Positions 23,901 to 36,482 of a stretch of 64,000 nucleotides of DNA are shown here, piece by piece. Position numbers and translations under genes: made by a program. The stretch spans positions 1-64,000 of the forward strand of contig CAJNYU010003583.1 of the NCBI GenBank assembly GCA_905331475.1, in the 5' to 3' direction. Position 1 is the first letter of the stretch. The number at the start of each line of letters is the position of its first letter. This DNA comes from Rotaria socialis (lineage: Eukaryota > Rotifera > Eurotatoria > Philodinida > Philodinidae). The notes beneath the pieces are model-generated. The model made no database searches. It worked only from the letters and a program-made list of their open reading frames with translations, and was not told where the DNA came from.

Positions 23901-24727
23901 GACGATAAACTCAACAATCTTTTAAAGTATAGTTTAATAAAAACCAACATACGGATCGAAGAACTTGTCTGTTGTTTTGGAAGAGTTTTCAAAGTAACAA
24001 GTACTCGACTATTATTTGTTTTCCATGATGAATCTCCGTTAATTTGCAGGTTGGTTACTGATCGCAAATTATTGACGGTAGCTGATAATGATGATGTATG
24101 ATTATGAATTCCGGTTGAATTGACATTCAATGGTTGTGTTTTCAATGAATTATAACCTACTAAGTGTTTCTAAATAAATCGAATTTGAATTTGAAGAAAA
24201 AAATGAAAAAAGTATTTTTTTTACACACTTTAGATTGGCAATAAACTCGAAAGGCTTTAGTTAAAATATCTAAATCAAGATTGATTAATGATCCTAGTAT
24301 AGTTTTATGGTGTTTCTCTGTTAGTCTGTGTGGATATGGGCAGTTCATTGAATGACGACATACATTTGTATAAAAATAATCGTAACATAAATGAAGATTT
24401 GAACATAAAATATCACCGTGTTGGCACATATCATCATTATTGCGACATATTTCAAACTACAGAAATAAAACACTAAACAAACAAAAGCCTCGATAAATAA
24501 ATACGAACTGGCATAAAAAATTCGATGCGATTTTTGTCTCGACTGATTTTAAATATTTCCATATAATTTTTAATACTAGCAAGGACATATTTCGGATTTG
24601 AACATAGATGTTGTTCAAGACAATAATTACATAGAAATGGTACTTCGAATAGGCATGTTTGCTTTTCGTTACACAGTCTTAATATAGTATTTACGAGTTC
24701 TATATCCATTTTGTAACTTAGCATCAA
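20974..24727 (-). CDS. ZAP/PARP12-type CCCH zinc-finger protein with RRM-like repeats, no PARP domain
   Basis: Eight exons: 24727-24509, 24456-24229, 24169-23953, 23297-23133, 23083-22850, 22784-22572, 22070-21801, 21749-20974. All junction phases agree, giving about 773 aa. An alternative last acceptor gives an exon start at 21734. Residues 1-73 resemble the winged-helix start of ZAP/PARP12. Residues 74-120 carry the ZAP-type CCCH signature (FEIC, then CSNLHLCYDYF, CRHSMNCPYPHR) followed by the ILGSL/DILTKAF helix. From about residue 220 come RRM-like repeats of the PARP10/PARP14 style (IEVIFSN...GGPIQ, then KRHVCFSNIPID). The tail is acidic (about 525-570) and then lysine-rich. In vertebrates such fingers bind viral or stress RNA; here an RNA-binding, possibly defensive role is inferred. 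No PARP or WWE catalytic part is visible. Donor 1 is the non-consensus GTTCGT. Confidence 0.75.
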
Positions 24728-26324
24728 AAGACAGGTGAAAAAGTTTTATGTTTTACCATTCCGTTCTGTTATATTCGACTCTTATAACTAGTTAAGTGAG
24801 TATATCTTATCAGCCAATAAGTTTTTGTCGTTGAAAAATGTCGCTATTGAACAATGTAGAGTTGGATTTTATTTTACTAGTAGCAAAATATCACACCAAA
24901 GAACAGATGACGAAAATAAACAAGTGAAATAATGAAATGTATTTTATATGACAATTTGTTTTTTTGAAGTTATCAAAAGAAAGATTTAATCTTTCCCATT
25001 AAGATAAGTTTAGAATAACGCATGGGGGAAACCCATTTGAAAATCGTACGACTGCAAGGGTATATCGAAAGATAAATTTTCATGTTTTGGGCGTGACTTG
25101 ATGAAATACTTTTTCTACATTTTTTCAATGATAATCATGACACACAGTTTGTTTAAATTAGCCAATGCGCTATTCGATACGATAATGTACATATGCATTT
25201 TACTTGTACTCATCGTTAGAAAACCGGAGGGTCATATTAAATAAACCCACTTGAGGCTTTCCTGATTATTTTTGTGATTTCTGGCACGAGAAATATTATC
25301 TGTTAAAAATGCTATCTATCATAATTCTTGTTTTTTTCTATGTTAACCAATCTGCTCTGAAAAATTAATATTAAAAATGAACGCAATAACAACTTCTTAT
25401 TCAGAGGCTATCAGTTCACTCGAAATAAAAAAAAGCAATATTGATGTTGTGAAGTAATTAAAGAAAATTTAATCATGAGAATGTGTAGAGTTCCGTTAAA
25501 GAAATATTTCATCAAAAGGATCTCTCGAGATTGCATACAACTCTAAAAGAAGCAGTCAACGAAAACTAGCGCGTCGAGAGAATCTACTCGTTATTCATGA
25601 ATAATGCAATTAGATCTCGCTGAACTGTAATATACAATGAAACAAATAAAAGAGCGTAAAAATATTTAGCACGTGATTGCGTTTACGTCAGCATGTACGA
25701 TGACATTTTATAGATCGAAGAGATGTGCGTGTTTGAATGTTATTGTCGATTCTCTTATTTGCAATTTCGGCTTTGTACGCAATGTAAACTCGAATCAGCA
25801 ACTCATTCCACACTAATTTAGTTTTTTAATGCCGAAAGCTCAGTTTCCGACCTCTATTAAATTATTTAACAAAATACTACATTAAAAGCAAGAGTAATAA
25901 CACAGAAAAGACATTGAGAATGAGAAATGTCTTTAAACTGATAGCTGAAAGACCAAACGAAGGTCTTGACATTCAGAGAATTCAATAATTCAAAGAAAAG
26001 AACTAAACAAATTCGTCATGTTTAGAATGAATCATCCGTTTTGAATGTGGCAAGTTGCCATGAAAACTCTACTAGCATATCTTTGATTGAGATTCATAAT
26101 AAAATATGGCTCGCAGTCAGGAAATGTCGAAAATGAATTTAAAAGTTCGTTGATGATTTTACATAGCATCAAAAAATTGCCTCGATCCAATATTTTATTT
26201 TAGTTCTAAGCATTTTATTAGAAAAGAAGCAGCCATTATTAAACTCTTTGTTCATTGTAGCGCTTGTTTATTAAATATAAAATAGCAAAGTGAAAATCAA
26301 CGAAATATATATTGTAAATCACAT
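24728..26324. other. Intergenic region between TTC1 and the ZAP-like gene
   Basis: About 1.6 kb with no recognisable gene. It should contain the promoter or 5' UTR of the ZAP-like gene at its left side and the TTC1 3' UTR at its right; a TTTATT (AATAAA on the minus strand) occurs near 26270, about 55 bp beyond the TTC1 stop. Confidence 0.4.
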
Positions 26325-27597
26325 TTATTTTTGAAAGTTAACGCTGTAAGAACCAGTCGATGGATCCTGCTGAAGTTTGAAATTATTCGTGGATAGACCG
26401 AATGGTTTAAGTACCATATTTCCTAATTCTTTTAATTTACCTAAAAGACCAGAAAAAAAGTTTTCTTTTATTGGTAGATCAAAATCATTTGCATAACATA
26501 CCTAACATTTCTTCTTTCATTTTTTCGTTACGTTCTTTTATTCGATCGGGCAAAATCTTAAGAAGAATAGAAGTGAAATTCTTCATTACCCAAAGAAAAA
26601 AAAATAAATCATACATAGACTTCTTTTCGTGCATGAGCATTAGTTGGTTCAAGTTCAAGAACCTTCTGATAGTCTTGTAAAGCTTCTTCTAATTTATCAA
26701 TAGCTTTATAGGAGTCAGCACGACGCAAAATGGGCTTTACATAAGTTGGATCATATTTTATCGATGCTGTACAAGATTGAACAGCAGCTTCATATTTCTC
26801 CTAGAAATTAGTAAAACAAAATATGATGATTTTTATTTATTCTAATTAAAAAATATTTTTCCCATACCATTTTCATTAAACATGCTGCACGATTTGAGTA
26901 GACCACAGCACGGTCTCGAGTATTTTTCATTGGACATAGACATAATGCATTGCTGTATTTTTCTAATGCTTGATCATATTCACCACGACCGAATAGATTA
27001 TTACCTTCATCTTTCGATGTTTTAGATTCTTGGTAACGTGTCTAGTATGAAAAGAATCATCTATTATACATAGATCAATTCCTTCTAGAAGATGTTCAAA
27101 GCAATTTTACATTAAATTTCCGTCTAATTTAATTCTAAATCATCTCGAATATTTTTAAAACTCAATAATCAACACGGTTAAAATAACTAAATGAAATTAC
27201 TTCTTTTTCTTCATCTGTTAAAAGTGCATCACGCTCAATGAGGAGGTCTTCATCAATAAAATATGGATCTTCTGAAAGAAAAATATTCAATAAAGCCCGA
27301 TGAACATTGAGAAACAAGAAAAATATTCTAACCTGGTGATTTCTTTGTTACTGTTTCGTTTGTGGATAAATCTGCATTGAGACGTTCATGCAGGAGTTTT
27401 GCTTCAGTATTCGTTTGTGTGGAAGGCGATTGATTTTGTTGAAATTCAGTATCGTGTGCATCGAAAAATTCATTAGTATCTACATCCTCGTTATCATCCT
27501 CACTAGAATCAGTCCAGTGATGCGGTTCACGCATGCCTTGAGTGGTTTGCCATTGTTCGGGATCGTCGTCTTCTTTCTTTATGTTTGCAGTCGCCAT
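26325..27597 (-). CDS. TTC1: Tetratricopeptide repeat protein 1
   Basis: Six exons: 27597-27333, 27271-27201, 27041-26868, 26800-26615, 26556-26502, 26440-26325. All phases agree; 288 aa against about 292 in vertebrates. An acidic, disordered N-terminus ([11 protein letters not shown]) leads into [21 protein letters not shown]. Three TPRs follow ([51 protein letters not shown]). The end is the family signature, with [21 protein letters not shown] and [12 protein letters not shown]1 is a cytosolic adaptor reported to contact Hsp90/Hsp70 and G-alpha or Ras proteins. On the minus strand an AG acceptor-like CTCTAG touches the ATG, so a spliced leader or 5' UTR exon may be joined directly at the start codon. 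The gene begins 227 bp past the TFIIB stop, same strand. Confidence 0.95.
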
Positions 27598-27823
27598 CTA
27601 GAGTAGTGAAATAAAGTATGTTATATAAAACCTTTTCACTTCTGTTCTTCATTTTTATTAAATCTATATAACATGAGAGACCTCAGTAAGCAAAAGAATA
27701 GTTGAGAACAAAAACAGGACATATTACTCGTTTAGGTTATTTTTTTTTTCTTTTATAAATTAAATCACGCGCGAAAATTCATAGATACACATGAACAACA
27801 AACAAGAAAAACTAGTTCACTCT

Positions 27824-30071
27824 TTATGATGTTGGTAAATTAGCCGGTGAACATTTGAATGCAAAATCAGCTGGAAATAATTCTGACGCTTTTCCTAACA
27901 TGATTTTATATATAAGTCTGATTGTACTTTCCATAACACCAGCAGCAACTTGAATATCTAAAGAAAAATATCACATTTTGTATGGTTATATTCTATGTAT
28001 TAAAATCATCTGCTTACCTTTCATTGGTTTTTTCTCGCCAGCAGCAGCACAGGCCATATAAATTGATGCGCCTGCAATTGAATCTGGCGCACGACTTTGT
28101 ATATCGCAAAGTTCTTTGGCACGTTCAGCAATAAAAACAGCTGTTTTTTGTATAAGATTCTCTTGGCGAAGGTCAAGTTGATTACAAAAACGAGGCTGTT
28201 TTGAAAATAGGAATTATTGGAAAAGAAGCAATTCAAAATAAAAAACATACCACCAAGTTTTTGATATCAATTGATTCAGGTCGATTGGAATTCGGTAAAC
28301 TATTAACAATTTGCTTAAAACATCGGCCGATGTCTTTCTTCGATGCACTGGTGGAAATAGCACAAATTTCTGAAGAAAAATGGAAATTCTTAGAAAACCG
28401 CCAAGGATGTTCGTGCATATTTTTGCTCTACCTTTAATTGTACGTTGTGCACCTTCTTGTCGGCAAGCTATATAAATGCATGTTGCAACAATAGCATCTT
28501 GTGAACGACCTCGAACACATTTATTTTCATAGCATTGTTTAAAAAGTGAAAATGCTCGATTAATGATGCGACTCGATAAGTTAATACGTCCAGCCATTTG
28601 ACGGATGGCATCATAACCACTCCGTAAAGCTTTGTCGGCAGTCGACATCTTAATATTGAATTAAACAAAAGCAATACAGTATATGTATTCTTCATTGAAT
28701 AGATACCTGACGTGGCCCATTGTTATACTTTTGTTTGCCAAACTCATCGAGTGCTCCTGCCCCTGTTCCTAATGACATAACAGTTTCAAGAGTATCGCCA
28801 TCGAACAGTGGATTTTCTGCAGCTCCGACACGACTCATATCTTTCGAATCCTTATCATTTGAAAATGTACGCCATTCAGAACCAACATCCACCATTCTAA
28901 AACGACAACATCATAATATGATTACAAGGGCAATCAGTGAATAGGTATATCTTAATCTTTGTGTACAATTCTATGAATAGAAAATTCGATTTTAGGAAAT
29001 ATCTGCGCTAAAAACGTTTTTAAATCCGTACAGAAGTTAGATTGAATGTTTACTGAATATTAGTAAAGATGTTGAACAGTTCATAAGAAAAACTGATGAT
29101 CGTAATTTGTATCCAAATAATTCAGATCTTAGTGAAATTAAACTATCGTACTGGATCGGTTATCCTGATAGCAACTTTTAGTCATACAACCATAAGTTCT
29201 GTCTATAAGCTACATAAAATAACTTCATAAAAAAGACAGTCAATATATTTCGAAATCTCTAGCGATGTATTGTTATTAAGCTAAAAATGTTATGCATGCG
29301 TCATTGGAAGTAAAATTCCTCGGAAAAAATCAATAGTCTAAAGAGGACGTACATCACATGAGCATGAAGGACACAACTGTTGTTAAACATAAAACCTATG
29401 ATTCACACACACACTTATTTTATTTCCGTTCTTGAACAAAGCTCGCGCTTTGGTTCAAACATCGTTTTTGTTTGGACAAACTGCTCGCTATTGTGTATTT
29501 AGCAAGTGTGCTAATACGACAGGGTGAGAATTAGAGCCCATCGAGTCTGAAAATTTTACTGATCGGATGCCAATTGCCAGAAAAGTTTGATCGCTAGAGT
29601 AATATTTTATCAGTTTTTTTAATTTTCGTTCGGTATATTCAAATAACCTCAAGTTTATTTATAAAAAAAAGTAGAAGATTTTGTTGCTCGATTAGAAAAA
29701 TTCATTGGACGCTTTAAGAATACCTTTAAATTCTGGACCTCGGAAAATGTGATCCGGCTGGTATGGGCCCAAAAATGATTGAACCCGCTGAACTCTAGCG
29801 AAGATATTAAACGTATATTTGACTTAGTGATAGTTTCAATCAACATTAATTTTAAGGTCTCAATATCTAACAAATCTGTCATACCGATCACCAACCACCA
29901 AACCACATTCTGGGCACACCATATCACCCGCACGGTAATCTTCAACCAGTGTTGCGTCCGGATGGAACCGACATTCTAATTGTTTAACGTATCTAATCAA
30001 AAGTAAAAGAAGAAAATAAGTAATCAATGGAAATTCTTGCTTCTTCGTTGCTTGAATCCCTACCGTGACAT
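27824..30071 (-). CDS. GTF2B: Transcription initiation factor IIB (TFIIB)
   Basis: Seven coding exons: 30071-30064, 29992-29885, 28896-28707, 28648-28432, 28369-28251, 28195-28018, 27957-27824. They total 954 nt and 317 aa, essentially the length of the human factor (316). The N-terminal zinc ribbon uses C10, H13, C29 and C32 ([11 protein letters not shown]). It is followed by the B-finger/linker [12 protein letters not shown], then two cyclin-fold repeats ([21 protein letters not shown] and [21 protein letters not shown]) and a FPADF-containing C-terminus. TFIIB bridges TBP on the promoter to RNA polymerase II and sets the start site. The first coding exon is only ATGTCACG (8 nt; donor GTAGGG), the only start found that keeps frame. 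Intron 2 (28897-29884) is 988 bp; the others are 50-80 bp. Confidence 0.96.
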
Positions 30072-30694
30072 ATTTGACTATTACTACTTGTATTAAGTAT
30101 ATTCTCCGAATTAAATATATCTAGAATATAAAAAGATAATTAAACAAGAGAAAGAAGTTTTCCATCATGTCAATCTTTATATTTTTTTCATCATCATCCA
30201 ATAGAGTTATTCATGCTTTTTTCTTGCAAAATGTACAAAAAAAACCAACAAACAACCAAAATACTGCCTTTTCTCTTCTAACAATTTTAAACACGATTTG
30301 AAATGATCAAAGAAAAAGAATGACAAAGACGGATAATATGCATATATGTATATGTATATATATATAGTTTTTAGTGACAATAGATAAGCGCAAAAGAACA
30401 TAATAATCAACAAAAACAAGAGGAAAAAAAAGATAATGAAATAAGGAATGAATAAAATCAAACCAACATACATATTTCATAAATAGACATACCTTAGCCG
30501 GCTAGTCTACACACGAAAGAAGAAGGAAAAAAAAACAAATAGGACTTATCACACAATATATGTGCAGTTAGAACACGAGTCTTTTCTTTTTTTATTCAGA
30601 TTATATCACAAAATTCACCACCAGGATTTCTTTTTTCTTTGCTTTCCTAGAGATAAGGTGCTAATCCAAATTCTTATCTTGGTATTTTTGTTTT
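30072..30694. other. Spacer between the PNUTS 3' end and the TFIIB start
   Basis: About 620 bp, AT-rich, with a short TA run near 30355. Presumably it holds the PNUTS 3' UTR and TFIIB promoter. GTATGT-type donors (for example near 30490 on the minus strand) could mark a 5' UTR exon of TFIIB. Confidence 0.4.
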
Positions 30695-30862
30695 CTAAGA
30701 GAATATATTTCGGTTATTATTGTGATTATTATTATTGTTGGTATTATTATTATTATTATTGTTTCGATTTTGATAATAATCTCGACGATTATTATTTGGT
30801 GGGCCTCGTCGAAAATTATGCTCCCTACTGTTCTCACGAGAAGATGAAATTTGATGTTCATG

Positions 30863-30894
<32 letters not shown>

Positions 30895-33800
30895 GATTAT
30901 TATTATGATTATTAATAATATTATTATTTGAAAGGTTCGGTCGTGTTTGTTGTTGACCAATAGCAGAAACAAAACGAACAGATGGCTGTTTTGAATTTAC
31001 TGCTTGTTGTTGAATCGAATTAGCTATTGAATTCGACATATTCGGTGGTGGCGTGGTAAACGTAGTCGATTGTGTTTGAAAAATATTAGGATCTAAATGA
31101 GAATATAAATATAAGGATTGTCTAGGATTGATTAAAGGTGACTTACTAGCTGTTGGTGGTGGCGGTATACCAAGTGTGAGAGCATTCGCTATAAGTTGAG
31201 ATAATGGAAATGGTGTTGGAGGTGGCGGTAAGTTGAAATTTAATGAAAGATTTGGCAACATATTTACCATTGAATTCGGTGGTGGACCTAGAAAAAAATT
31301 TGATATAGATCGCTCGGATAAATTAGTCTGATTCAGATAGAGAGTAAACTGAAATGTAACTTTTCGGCAGTGCCGTTGAAAAATCATTTTAGTCCATGAT
31401 AGAACTTTATCGCTATATACTATATTGATATTTTTCCATTTCTCTTTACGAACGTCTAGATATATATGCAATATCACTTGGGTACAAATATGTTCACAGT
31501 CTCAGCAACTGCTCGTTCCGACTCAAGATATTAAAACTCAATCTTTACTTTCTAATGTACGCTTACCATTAGTTGTCTCGTTGTTAGCTGTTCGTGTAGC
31601 ATTAAGTAGTGCTGAAAGCAAAGTCGGTGGTGGAGGAAGATTAGGTGTTGATGCAGCAGTTGTATTTGTTATTGTCGATGTTGCTGTTGCTAATGTGGTG
31701 GGCAAATTCAGCAAAGTATTTGACGCTATGGTCGTTGAAAGATTATTTGCTGTAGCTGATGTTAAATTGCCTTTTGCTTGCGCAAGAATTTGTGCAACTT
31801 CAGGCGATACATCTCCAAATGAAAATGACGAAAGACTCGGTGTGACTGTGTTGTTGTTGTTGTTGTTGGGTGTTGTTGTTGTAGTTGTTGTTGTTGTTGT
31901 TGCTGCTGTTGTTGTTGATGTTGCCATTGAATTATTTATTGAAATTATAGGTATATTGGTTGCTGCTGTTGCTGCTGTTGTTGTTGTCGTATTATTGCTG
32001 TTTACTGATGTTACTGTACTCGATAGAGACGATGAAGCATCCTATGTGCATACATATATATATAGTTATGTAGATATATTTATATTTATGAATTTATTTT
32101 TCAAAACAAAAAACAAAATCAATATTTGAATATTTAATAAATACGATATTTCATTCTTATTGATTTTTATTCTTACATCTTCAAGTGGGATCAATTTTGG
32201 TTCAGTTCGTTCAGTATGGCTTTGTCCAATAAGATCACCATCGGGTTCCCCTGGACTATCAGGTAAAAATGAACGTATAAAAAGCGCCTGTAACACAGTT
32301 TTTTCACGTTCTTCTTGAACAAATCGTTCCTGTGAAATGACTGGTGGAATTTGTATTGTATCAGGTAGTAAAATTTTTATGAATGCCGGCAATGGCGTTA
32401 AAATTTGTTTATCATCATTATCCATCGCATTCATGTCTTGTATACCTCGTCGTTTACGTAAGTCTCGTTCCATGACTTTTTCAAGTTGTGCTATAGATAT
32501 ATTAGCTGCACATGTACGTGCATATACATGCATAGCGGATAGTTCGGAATCATCTACTTCAAAAAATGATGTGTGCACAAGTGTTTGACTTTTTTCGTCA
32601 GCCCAAATCACTTTCTTTTTGTTTACTTTTTTTACGCCTGGTTCACTTAAATTACTTTTTATAACTGTATCTAAAATACGCAGAAAATGTTTTAAATTAA
32701 ATATAGGAATGAAAAATTAGTGAGTTGTTTTTTACTTGTTTCATCTGGTTTTGGACTGATTACTGGTGGATTCTCGGGTATGTTGTTGGACGAATCATCA
32801 TCGATAGGCATAGGTGGTGAAGGCTGAAATGTATTCAAAAATAAAAAATTTAATTGGATTTAATCATAGCTGTTTGAATCAGAAAAAGGAATCATAAGGT
32901 TACTGTTAACTAATTTGTGGCATTTTATTCAGCATAGACGGGATAGGTATTGCAGGACAATCGTGTGAATTTCCTTAGTGGAAATCTGCATTGGCTTCTA
33001 TGTATTTCAATATGACTGTGGTTACAAGATCTGATGTCTAGTTTTCTAACCGGAAACGTTTTAATCATATCTATTGATAATGAATCGAACGCAAGAAACC
33101 TTGATCCTAAAAAGTGGTCAGTGAAACGTGGTCAACCTTGATGCAAAGGATTTCGAAGATCAACGTACATTTTTTCATTCAATCGTGAAAATATCCGCAG
33201 TAGTAGAAGAAAAATAAATTATTATAGCATTTCTCTTTCGGAATCATAGTCTGGTCTCGACTACAAATACAAAGTTTATATCAGACACTTGCCATTTGTT
33301 TGATTTATGAGCACAGTTTTGGATATGTCTAACATGGGATTTGTGATAAAAATCAACCTATAATTTTGGCTCTTAACCGTGAACTTTTCACTAATGACTT
33401 GTCAGCACTCTAATCAAGGACTGTACGATTACAATCATTGGTGAAGCAAAGGCCACATCAGATAATCTTTTCCATTGAAGATATTTTTAAAATCTTATTT
33501 TTCAATACTGTAATTGATATCAATGTATCAACTTAGAAAAAAAAGTTCATAGACACTTTTTTTCTGTAACGCCCAAGAACAAAACACAAACCCGGCGCAT
33601 TAAATCCAATTAGCCTCGGGTTTATCAAACTCTATCGCGCCTAAAAATATCCAACGGAAAATTCAAATATACGTAGGTATTTGTTATACGATCAAGAGAC
33701 TTTGCGCGTCTACTGCTCTCAGCCTTGCCCTCTGTCATTCAATTCTCTTTTCTTTTCACATGAACATATACTGAAAAATTCTCACCTTTGAGTTTCCGAT

Positions 33801-36482
33801 ATTATTTATTCGCATATCAGTATCAGCTAGAGTACTCTGTAATTCATTCGATTTTAATCGTTTTCGTTCTATATATTGACTTAAAGAAAATTTTCTTTTT
33901 CCTTGTTGCGCATTAAGTTCATCACTCGTTTGTCGATTCATTGACGCATTGATTTTTGTTGGTTGAACTGCCGTAGATGTAGGAGGTGGTGAACTTTCAT
34001 TCGTTTCCGATGGTGGCGATGGTGCACTTGTATTCGACCTGAAATAAACAGAAAATTAAAATCAATAAAATGCGCACAAGAGAAAAATCAACAACAACAA
34101 CAGAGGTAACAGAAAAAAAAGTAAAACGACACGCAGAACGATCGATCGACAAAATCCGTCTCTGTAGAATGATGTATGCAGCACCATGATTATCAGCATA
34201 TAGCACATAATATATTGATCATTTTGTTTTAATTCATTTTATTTCGTCATTTAATATATATATATATATAAATTACATCATGAAAAAAGAAACCATCCAT
34301 CTGACAGCAAGATATACCTACGATGTTTTTTCTTTCTTGGTTATTAGAAAAACTAATCTATGTATCTTGGTATTGATCCCTGCAAATTAGAAGTTATAAG
34401 TACACCATTAAAAACAAATAAATCAAAAAAAAACAACAACACAGTATTACAAATTGATTTAAAAAGCAATGACAGTGTAAAAATAAAAACAATTTTTCGC
34501 GAAAAAATAAAAATCAACACGGACTTTGTCGATCGATAAAATTTGAATTTAACCTAAAACAAAGAGCTGAATAACCTACCTTCCTATTTTAGGTATACGA
34601 AATGTTGGCGTAGTTCGATTCACTAAATTAGTTTTATTCAAACCATCACTATCGTCAATTTCAATTGATGATTTCATTTTTTTCGTATCTACTTGTGGTT
34701 GAGTTACAAGACGACGATGTGTCGGTTTTCTATTTGTTGTAGGTCCTATATTCTCTTCTGTTTTCCGTTTGATATTATCCGTATTATTACTATTATTATT
34801 TGTATTTGTTCCTGATACGGCTGTCAATGTTGCGGTTGTTGCCATTTTGCTATCATTGAACGGGAATGTATTATTATTTGATGAGAGCAATGTTCGTTCG
34901 GTTTTATTCAATCTTTGAGATGTCAATTGATGTTTATCGATGGAAGTCGACAATCGAGAAATAGACGAAGATTCTATTGTTAGACAAAACAAATCATCGA
35001 TAAGAAATTCAAATATTTTTATTTCTATATATATATATATATATGTGTATACATACGAGATGATGCGGGTTGGTCAATATCAGGATGAGTATCTATCGTT
35101 TGAAACAATCCTTTGGTTGTACAAAGTTCGTATAAATGACGAGCACTTTCACGAATATCTACAAGAAATGAAATAGTGTTAAGATATGATTGAATAGATA
35201 GAATAATGGTCTAGCCGAGATCAATTAAGAAAAGAGCGCCAAATATCTCAAGTCCAATGTCGTCGAAATTCAACAGCTGTTTTCTTCCGATAACAAAAAC
35301 AGCATATGTCGTGCAGAGAATTTGCACACATGTAGCATGTTTTCACTCAAAAACGTACTGTATCAAAGCTTATGTTCTGTACGATTGATAGTTTTGAATA
35401 TGCCGTTATCATTCATACATATGAATCGTCTTCAGAAAACTTAATATCCTCAACCAATTGACATAGTATTGCGACTTGACATCTATTTCATGAATCACAC
35501 AAATCATTTCCCGAAGAAGAACACATCAACGAAAGAGTTCATCGATTGGAAAACTTTCCATTCGATAATCTCCATTGTGAGTAGACAGAAACACATGACG
35601 AATCAAAGTACGCTATTTTACGTCTTGCAATGAAAAACTTCGATCACTTTCGATTTTGTTGTCGCATGGTACGATACTTTTGAAGCCACATAGTCGAATT
35701 AAGAAAAGAAAAGCCTTTTTCGATTTATTCTCTCTCTAAATCGCGATCAATAGTATACGTGGAAAACAAATTCGATCATTTGTTTGAATTATGATATTTT
35801 TCTTTCGATATTTATACCAAAAACACTGACCCTTTTCTTTCCCTGACTCAGCCGATGTGAGTTCGGCTATTTTGAGCTGTAGCTCGTCGATATCATTCTG
35901 TGAAACATTATCGATATTGAATGGCAAATTGCCTATGATATTTAACGTATCGAGTAGAAATGCATGATTATGATCAACGCTAAAATGTGAAAGCCATTTG
36001 ATCAAAATTTGAAGGCCATCACATTTTAAAAACCTAGAAATATGAAATATTGGATATATATGATTGTTTATTTTGTATTCTCTATTTTATTCAAATAGAA
36101 AAGAAAATTAATTTTTTTTTTAAATTTTACATACGTTTTTAATACATCTTCAGATTTTGTGTGATTTAGAATTTGTAAATATATTGCTTTATTCACTAGT
36201 TTTTCAGTTAATTTCATCAGTCTAAAAATTTCAGTTTACATTTTTTTTTCAACATCAGATAATAATCAATGAAAAACAACAAAAGGACAATAACGTAGAA
36301 TGAATACAACATACGTAATAAATTGTCGTACAACTCGATCGTTTTTCAATCCACCATTACTCTCTAATAAATAGACGATTGTGTTGAGTAAAACACTTGG
36401 ATCAACAGGAGCCTAAGATCCATTAATAAAAAAGAAATTGTTCACGCATCAAAGTTTTTCTTTTTTTTCGCTCTATTACCAT
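30695..36482 (-). CDS. PPP1R10: PP1 nuclear targeting subunit PNUTS
   Basis: Twelve coding exons: 36482-36480, 36412-36315, 36221-36135, 36033-35831, 35158-35057, 34973-34580, 34038-33786, 32823-32736, 32670-32177, 32041-31567, 31287-31147, 31092-30695. They sum to 2,736 nt, 911 aa (human about 940). The N-terminus is a TFIIS/LW-type helical domain (APVDPSVLLNTIVYLLES through LPFNIDNVSQND). The protein phosphatase 1 docking motif is KVIW at about residues 429-432. Downstream, ISQERFVQEEREKTVLQALF and PKLIPLED match the human region after that motif. The rest is low complexity: Thr/Ala and Pro runs, then long Asn runs with RG-like patches. PNUTS holds PP1 on chromatin and slows Pol II at termination. 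No C-terminal CCCH finger is visible before the stop. The first coding exon holds the ATG only. Confidence 0.92.
30849..30925. repeat. Trinucleotide run coding poly-Asn in PNUTS
   Basis: An interrupted ATT/AAT microsatellite in the last PNUTS exon, read as Asn (with His interruptions) on the minus strand. Likely length-variable between alleles. Confidence 0.8.
31846..31925. repeat. GTT/CAA run coding poly-Thr and poly-Asn in PNUTS
   Basis: Interrupted GTT repeat on the plus strand in PNUTS exon 10. On the minus strand it reads ACA (Thr) and AAC (Asn). Confidence 0.75.

Noticed and set aside
31425..32129. 234-codon plus-strand frame rich in Val
   Set aside because: It is the reverse of the Thr/Asn-rich PNUTS exon 10; the PNUTS model is supported by homology and splice phases.
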